Source: Taxillus chinensis (lineage: Eukaryota; Streptophyta; Magnoliopsida; Santalales; Loranthaceae). Taken from it: a stretch of DNA of 64,000 bases. Below the pieces are notes generated by a model that was not told the DNA's origin, ran no database searches, and worked only from the letters and a program-made list of their open reading frames with translations. The translations under genes and the position numbers were made by a program. Shown here one piece after another: positions 58,739 to 64,000 of the stretch. Every line of letters starts with the position of its first letter. The first letter of the stretch is position 1. The stretch is taken from NCBI GenBank assembly GCA_023512835.1, contig CM042091.1, positions 38,020,107 through 38,084,106 of the forward strand. The letters run 5' to 3'.

Positions 58739-59061
58739 ATAGCAGGCGAAATAGAAATTAAGACACCTCGAACCTCCCCAATTATCTCATCATCTTCCTC
58801 ATTGACATAGACTGAATTATAAAAGTCTAACATGGCAGGGTAATACAAATCACTGCGGGCGCATACTAACCTTCTCAGTCCCAACGCCTGCAGCTTGGTC
58901 ATAACTTCTTTAGTCCAGTCAAGGGTGGAGGACTCCAGGATCTCCCAATCAATCACATTCCCCACGAAGATAGTGTCGGCGTCTCTCAATGCCGAAGGCA
59001 TAGAGGTGGCAGAGGCTTCAGGACTGCCTTCTCCTTGGCGGGCTCTCCTTGTGTGCACCAT
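58739..59061 (-). pseudogene. Element G accessory gene, start
   Basis: The ATG at 59059-59061 opens MVHTRRARQGEGSPEA. The following residues (TLDWTKEVMTKLQALGL, LVCARSDLYYPAMLDFYNSV, VRGVLISISPAM) resemble the start of the putative plant transposon protein domain. The frame enters the TCAAC duplication and is interrupted by H. Discounting H and one TCAAC, it continues in the same frame at 49810. The 5' untranslated stretch and TATA box lie just upstream. Confidence 0.75.
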
Positions 59062-59130
59062 GACTAACCAGAGGAAGGAGAAGAAAGTATGAGAAGTGAG
59101 TTTGAAGCTTGGAACTCAGCCCTATTTATA
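59059..59130 (-). promoter_or_regulatory. Internal promoter of the G accessory gene
   Basis: On the minus strand CTATAAATAGGGCTGAG (TATA at 59123-59130) lies about 62 bases before the accessory ATG, with a short pyrimidine-rich leader (CTTTCTTCTCCTTCC) just upstream of the ATG. Spacing matches a plant core promoter with a start site near 59095. It suggests a separate transcript rather than a spliced product of the LTR transcript; this is inferred. Confidence 0.6.
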
Positions 59131-59149
59131 GTGATTCGCCACAAGGGGC

Positions 59150-59530
59150 AAAGACGAAAATAACCCTCTTAAAGTGCTCCATCATTTTCACGTGTAGACC
59201 AAAGAAGACTCTAGAAGATGCTAGCTAGCGCCCACCGAAATTTCAGACTGATTGGCCAAAGGTAGGTGTGCACGTGAAAAGCGTGTTTTCACGGTCAGAG
59301 CTTGGATGACTCTAGACACTGCCAGTTGTCGTCCACCAAAATTTTAGATCGAAAAGACGCGTCTATCCCTGTGCACGCGAAAAGTGTTTTCACGGGCAGG
59401 TCTCAGAAGGGTCTAGAAGATGCTAGTTGCCTCTGTGCAAAATTTCAGATCGATTGGACCATTCTACCCTTGTGCATGCGAAAAGCCTTTTCACGGGCAA
59501 GGCCTTTTTTGTCCAAATTTCACCTGTAGG
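59150..59530 (-). repeat. Degenerate ~95-base repeats with CACGTGAAAA...TTTTCACG hairpins in the G spacer
   Basis: About four diverged units share GACTCTAGA-GATGCTAG, AAATTTCAGATCGATTGG, and GTGCACGTGAAAA followed by a TTTTCACGG. They lie directly upstream of the accessory gene promoter in element orientation. Confidence 0.65.
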
Positions 59531-60030
59531 TCACGGATGAACTGTAGATTCATTATAGATGTGAACGTGACATACTGCTTCTCACGGGCAAGCTGGTTGA
59601 CACCCTAAATGAAGCCCAATGTTGTTGAAATTTGACAAGCTAGTAGCCCATCTCCCAAGGACAAAAACGTGTCAGTTAGTGGGCCCAAAATACCATCATA
59701 TAATCCATAACTTCATCTCCTTGGTTTGGTAATATATTGGAGTGGGCCCCTCTGATTTAATTCAACTGAGCTTGGATGTGGGTCTGAGAAAATTTAGTTG
59801 AAGTTCTGATACACAGGCCCAAGTAAGCCCAAGCATAAAGAAGCTCTATCAAGGAATTTGGGCCTAGGCCCTGGTTCAAATGCTGCAAATAAAAGTTAAA
59901 ACAAAACGATATGCACTCCCTAGGACTATGGGTTAAAGCACACAATAACAATATCCCAATAAAATAAAATAACATAAAATAAAAAGGAAGAGAAATCACC
60001 ATGGGTTGCCTCCCATGAAGCGCTGAGTTT
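59531..60030 (-). other. Element G spacer between pol and accessory gene
   Basis: Non-coding. Near 60001 a CATGGGTTGCCTCCCATGAAGCGC block (plus strand) lies just downstream of the integrase stop. I see no gene here. Confidence 0.6.
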
Positions 60031-61200
60031 AGGTCTTTAGCTTGACCGTCCCCGCTGTCAAGTTGTGCTCAGAGTGAAATGATCAACCTCCTTAACATGG
60101 TCCTGCATGTAGTATGGCTTCACACGCTGACCATTTACTTTGAAAATTTGTCCAGAGGTTGATTGGAGTTCAACACTGCCATATGGAAAAACCTTTGTAA
60201 CAGTGAAAGGCCCCATCCATTTAGATCACAGCTTCCCAGGGAAGAGTTTAAGTCTGGAATTAAAGAGAAGCACCTTCTGCCCTGGTTCAACAGTAGAGGG
60301 GCTGATCTTCTTATCATGTTTGAGCTTAGACCTCTCCTTGTACAGCTTCGCACTCTCATAGGCATTGAAGCGAAATTCCTCCAACTCATTTAGTTGGTGC
60401 AATCGTAGTTCAGCAGCAACATTGGGATCCATATTAAGCTTTTTAACTGCCCAAAATGCCTTGTGTTCCAATTCAACAGGCAAGTGGCAGGCCTTTCTGT
60501 ACAGTAGACGATAAGGAGACATTCCAATGGGCGTTTTGAATGCTGTGCGATAAGCCCACAACGCCTCATCGAGTTTTAGAGCCCAATCTTTTCGGTTGCC
60601 TCCCACTGTCTTTTCCAAAATGTGCTTGATCTCACGGTTGGAAACTTCAGCTTGACCGTTTGCTTGTGGATGATAGGCTAAGGTGTGCCTATGTTGAACT
60701 CCATATTTGTTTAAGAGCTTGTCGAAAAGTTTATTGCAGAAGTGACTCCCTTCATCACTGATAATTGCTCTCGGTGTTCTAAACCGGCTGAATATGTTGC
60801 GACGAAGGAACTTGGTAACCACTTGAGCATCATTCTTCCTAGTGGGTATAGCTTCAACCCACTTTGAGAGATAGTCAACAGCCAGAAGGATGTAATAAAA
60901 TCCATCTGATGGTGGGAAAGGTCCCATGAAATCGATTCCTCATATGTCAAAAAGTTCGACTGGCATAATGCCAGTTTGGGGCATCTCTTGCTTCCTTGTA
61001 ATCCCTCCTGTTCGTTGACACTGATCACATGACTTAACAAAGGTGTATGTGTCTGTGAACATGGTTGGCCAGTAAAACCCGCTTTGTAGGATCTTTGCCA
61101 CCGTTCTCGCACTCCTAAATGGCCAGCATAGTCCGATGAATGACAATGCTTCAGTATGCTGTCCACTTCCTCTTCTGGCACACATTTTCTGATGATCTGA
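60031..61200 (-). pseudogene. Element G integrase (Athila type)
   Basis: The zinc end is split between frames near 61130 (HCHSSDYAGHLGVRERW against SCDQCQRTGG). The core has [25 protein letters not shown] (first Asp), [15 protein letters not shown] (second Asp) and [16 protein letters not shown] (Glu). A TGA near 60938 replaces TGG (DIWGIDFMG in relatives). Another TGA near 60226 replaces CGA before SKWMGPFTV. The triad is intact. It ends at about 60070 (VKPYYMQDH). Confidence 0.87.
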
Positions 61201-61274
61201 TCAGCACATTGCCTGTATAGAACAGGCTCATCCCAAATGTATCTTCTCGCATTAAAGAGGAACCTCTTCTTTTC

Positions 61275-63518
61275 TTAATAAGTAAACTCGGTAGGTACAT
61301 AGTCACATGCATGGTAGTTCACGATATCAGCAAACCATGGCGTCTTTGCGTCAGCTACAAAGAGCTGCTCATCAGGGAAGGTGTCAGAAATAGTAGCACC
61401 TTGAGTACTACCTTCCCTTAGCTCCAGCCTTGACAAATGGTCTGCCACAATGTTGGAAGTCCCCTTCAAGTCTTTAATCTCCAGATCAAACTCTTGGAGT
61501 AACAAAACCCATCTGATCAACCAGGGTTTCGCATCCTTCTTGCTGAACAAGTATCTCAAGGCAGCGTGGTCGGTATAGACAATGACCTTAGTGCCCAAAA
61601 GATATGACCGAAACTTGTCACACGCAAATACCACAGCAAGTAACTCTTTCTCTGTAGTGGTGTAATTGAGCTGGGCCTCATTGAGTGTGCGACTAGCATA
61701 ATATATTGCCCTGAAAACTTTGTCCCGTTTCTGCCCAAGCACCGCTCCGACTGCGAAGTCACTCGCATCACACATCAGCTCAAAGGGTTGCGACCAGTCT
61801 GGAGCTACTATCACCGGTGCTGAACTGAGCTTCTCTTTTAGCACTGTAAAGGCCTGAAGGCAGTCTTCCGAAAATATGAAAGGAACATCCTTCTCTAGAA
61901 GCATGCTTAGGGGCTTGGCAATTTTTGAGAAATCTTTGATGAACCGCCGATAAAACCCTGCATGACCCAGAAAGCTCCGGATGCCCTTCACATTAGTGGG
62001 AGGAGGTAGACTCTCAAGGGTGGAGATCTTTGCTCTATCTACTTCCAACCCAGCTATGGACACTCTATGCCCAAGGACGACTCCTTCCTTGACCATGAAG
62101 TGACACTTCTCCCAGTTCAAGACTAGGTCCTTTTCCTTGCATCGGACTAACACGGTTTCCAGATTTCTGAGGCAGATGGAAAAAGATGAACCAAATACCG
62201 AGAAGTCATCCATAAAGACTTCCATAATGTCCTCCACCAACCCTTGAAAAATGGCCATCATACACCTCTGGAAGGTAGCAGGTGCGTTGCAGAGACCAAA
62301 TGGCATACGCCGGAAAGCATACGTGCCAAAAGGGCACGTGAATGTAGTCTTCTCTTGATCCTCCGGGGCAACTGTTATCTGGTTGTATCCAGAATAACCG
62401 TCCAGAAAACAATAATACGGGTAGCCAGCTAACCGATCTAGCATTTGATCAATGAAAGGTAACGGAAAGTGGTCCTTACACGTGGCTTTATTCAGCTTGC
62501 GGTAATCAATGCACACGCGCCACCCGGTCACTGTGCGGGATGGAATAAGCTCGTTCTTCTCATTGCGTATCACTGTCATGCCACCCTTCTTGGGAACCAC
62601 TTGTACTGGACTAACCCAGGAGCTATCTGAAATGGCATATATGATTCCCGCTTTCCTCCACTTCAGAATCTCCTTGCCAACGACTTCCTTCATTGCAGGA
62701 TTGAGCCTGCGTTGGCACTCTACAGTAGGAGTATAAGACTCCTCCATCAGTATCTTGTGCATGCAGACTGCTGGACTTATACCTTTTATATCATCCAGAG
62801 ACCACCCCAGGGCCTGCTTATGCTCTCGTAAGACTTCTAGTAGCTGTCTAGTTTCTTCTACTGTTAAGGACGCAGCTACTATCACAGGGTAACGCCCTTG
62901 TGTATCCAAAAACTCGTACCTCAGATGTTTTGGGAGTTGCTTCAGAACTGGCAAGGGTTCCGTGATTGCTGAGGATTCAGTTGAGGAAGGCTGCTGCTCA
63001 GTTCGTTCTTTCAGCACTGCATAAGTCTCTTCCGATTCCACCTCCGCAAAATCCACCAGCTGCAATTCGTGATCCAAGCTTTTAGTGATCAAGCTCTCTT
63101 CGAAGTAGCTGTCCACGAATTCAGCAATCTGATCAATCCAATAACAGCTGGAATGATCATTTGCCTTGCGCATTGAACGCTCCATGTTGAACACTACTGC
63201 ATCTTCATCCACACGCAGCGTCAACTCCCCTGAGTTTACATCGATCAAGGCCCTTCCAGTACTCAGGAATGGCCTTCCAAGAATCAATTGGACTCCTTTA
63301 TCTTCTTCCATTTCCAATATAACAAAATCCACTAGGAAGATAAAGCGATCCACCTTGATTAAAACATCTTCAATAATGCCCGCCGGCTTCCCTATCGATC
63401 GATCAGCAAATTGTAAAGATATGGAAGTGGGCTTTATTCCAGTCAAGCCCAGTCGCCGATAGATGGACATTGGCATCAGATTTATACTCGCCCCTAAGTC
63501 ACATAGGGCTTGCTCCAA
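61275..63518 (-). CDS. Element G protease, RT and RNase H (Athila pol)
   Basis: One frame of 747 codons is open. It starts inside the protease (ALCDLGASINLMPMSIYRRLGL, catalytic Asp near 63500; ILGRPFLSTGRALIDV). After a variable linker, RT has VCIDYRKLNKATCKDHFPLPFIDQMLD, YAFRRMPFGLCNAPATF and FMDD at 62205-62216, the form typical of Athila. RNase H has ELMCDASDFAVGAVLG, YTTTEKELLAVVFA and VYTDHAALRYLF, ending SNIVADHLSRLE. It is the longest uninterrupted pol frame in the window. The true polyprotein start is upstream: the gag side is frameshifted, and a TAA at about 63519 replaces a codon before LEQALCDLG. Confidence 0.88.
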   Translation of the reverse strand: MEQALCDLGASINLMPMSIYRRLGLTGIKPTSISLQFADRSIGKPAGIIEDVLIKVDRFIFLVDFVILEMEEDKGVQLILGRPFLSTGRALIDVNSGELTLRVDEDAVVFNMERSMRKANDHSSCYWIDQIAEFVDSYFEESLITKSLDHELQLVDFAEVESEETYAVLKERTEQQPSSTESSAITEPLPVLKQLPKHLRYEFLDTQGRYPVIVAASLTVEETRQLLEVLREHKQALGWSLDDIKGISPAVCMHKILMEESYTPTVECQRRLNPAMKEVVGKEILKWRKAGIIYAISDSSWVSPVQVVPKKGGMTVIRNEKNELIPSRTVTGWRVCIDYRKLNKATCKDHFPLPFIDQMLDRLAGYPYYCFLDGYSGYNQITVAPEDQEKTTFTCPFGTYAFRRMPFGLCNAPATFQRCMMAIFQGLVEDIMEVFMDDFSVFGSSFSICLRNLETVLVRCKEKDLVLNWEKCHFMVKEGVVLGHRVSIAGLEVDRAKISTLESLPPPTNVKGIRSFLGHAGFYRRFIKDFSKIAKPLSMLLEKDVPFIFSEDCLQAFTVLKEKLSSAPVIVAPDWSQPFELMCDASDFAVGAVLGQKRDKVFRAIYYASRTLNEAQLNYTTTEKELLAVVFACDKFRSYLLGTKVIVYTDHAALRYLFSKKDAKPWLIRWVLLLQEFDLEIKDLKGTSNIVADHLSRLELREGSTQGATISDTFPDEQLFVADAKTPWFADIVNYHACDYVPTEFTY

Positions 63519-64000
63519 TTACGAAGTGCCAATGGTACAGGTCAGCGTGAAACTACCCGGATCTTTAAGCTTGGGCGGTAGCTTGTCTCGCACCACCGCA
63601 TCGATGCATTTGTGAGAGCCACTATCTCACAATCGGTGTAGCTTCTCCTCTTGGACAGTAGATCCTTTAAAAATTTGACATATCTAGGCATCTGTTCCAA
63701 GGCTTCTATGAATGGGATGTTCACCTCCAGCTTTTTGAATACATCTAAGAATTTTCGGACCGAGCATCTAATTTCTGTTTCCTCAGCCTTTGAGGATACA
63801 GCATAGGGGGTTTATACGGAACAGGAGAGCTAACTTCAGGCTGACGGATTGTTGGTTGACTACTCCCCACCTTTTCCTTCTGGTTCTTACGTTGCTCAGC
63901 ATCTCCTTCTTTAGCTTCCTCCTGGGTGTCTTGTTCCGACTCCTCCTTGGTTGGCTCGATTTTCTTCTCTCCACCTGGTAGTTCTTTCCCACTTCGAAGC
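63519..64000 (-). pseudogene. Element G gag-pol linker, continuing beyond the window
   Basis: Fragments PYKPPMLYPQRLRKQK, IPFIEALEQMPRYVKFLKDLLSKRR and KLPPKLKDPGSFTL are the usual Athila segment before the protease, spread over more than one frame. The upstream part is a Lys/Glu-rich linker. Gag itself, the primer site and the 5' LTR lie outside. Confidence 0.75.

Noticed and set aside
47831..59061. Classical env (signal peptide, membrane segment) in the Athila post-pol position
   Set aside because: No hydrophobic segment of membrane-spanning length is seen; the frame fits a transposon-domain plus C48 protease instead.

Overview
The window reads as heterochromatic repeat DNA from a flowering plant, probably a eudicot (the exact lineage cannot be told from the sequence). 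No host gene, tRNA or rRNA was recognised. Nearly all 64 kb is explained by nested LTR retrotransposons of Ty1-copia type (SIRE/Maximus-like, with LTRs ending in a CACCCCCCTCTAG-type stretch next to an initiator-Met tRNA primer site) and Ty3-gypsy type (Tekay/Del chromoviruses with chromodomains, and one Athila element). There is also a CACTA-like DNA transposon end and a tandem array of a miniature LTR element. I name the elements A to H.

Layout. (1) 1-4436: element A, a copia-type derivative in which the first codons of gag are joined to a Ulp1/C48-protease-like reading frame, between two LTR pieces. (2) 4437-7555: homopolymer-rich sequence (poly-A, then long poly-C, partly a likely assembly artefact) inside or next to a CACTA-like element. 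(3) 7555-9516 and 31904-33852: copia element D, split in its RNase H region by chromovirus C (9517-31903, target-site duplication CTACA). C is itself split in gag by chromovirus B (12531-21763, minus strand, duplication GCCCA) and in integrase by a four-LTR tandem array of a miniature element (25258-28199, duplication CAGG). (4) 33853-41489: copia element E, inserted in the 3' LTR of D, with gag and pol and an intact integrase triad. (5) 41490-45011: minus-strand copia-type element F, inserted in E, with a nearly intact Ulp1-like frame next to its 3' LTR. (6) 45012-49815 and 58734-64000: Athila element G, minus strand, inserted in F, with pol plus a downstream accessory gene that has its own TATA box and again encodes a Ulp1-like module. 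(7) 49816-58733: chromovirus H (duplication TCAAC), inserted in the accessory gene of G.

Two insertions are proven at base level by exact target-site duplications together with a reading frame that continues across the site once the insert is discounted: the miniature-element array in C and H in G. B in C is proven by its duplication. C in D has the duplication, and the RNase H coding sequence resumes on the far side. The chain D, E, F, G rests on left junctions only, because the right ends lie outside the window. It predicts a definite order of sequence beyond base 64000.

Most in-frame stops are single C-to-T or G-to-A changes (CAG to TAG, CGA to TGA, TGG to TAG). For H this can be checked codon by codon against its relative B. 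This fits decay of cytosine-methylated, silenced elements.

The most unusual theme is that three different elements from two superfamilies (A, F, G) carry the same cassette immediately before the 3' LTR, where env-like genes usually sit: a coiled coil, a Pro/Ser/Ala-rich linker, then a C48 cysteine-protease-like core with a conserved Q-x5-C-G. A second theme is shared cis-structure in otherwise unrelated LTRs: paired palindromes with an ACGT core just upstream of TATA boxes, CACGTG inverted repeats, and dense GACTCGTAG/TTCGAAG arrays.
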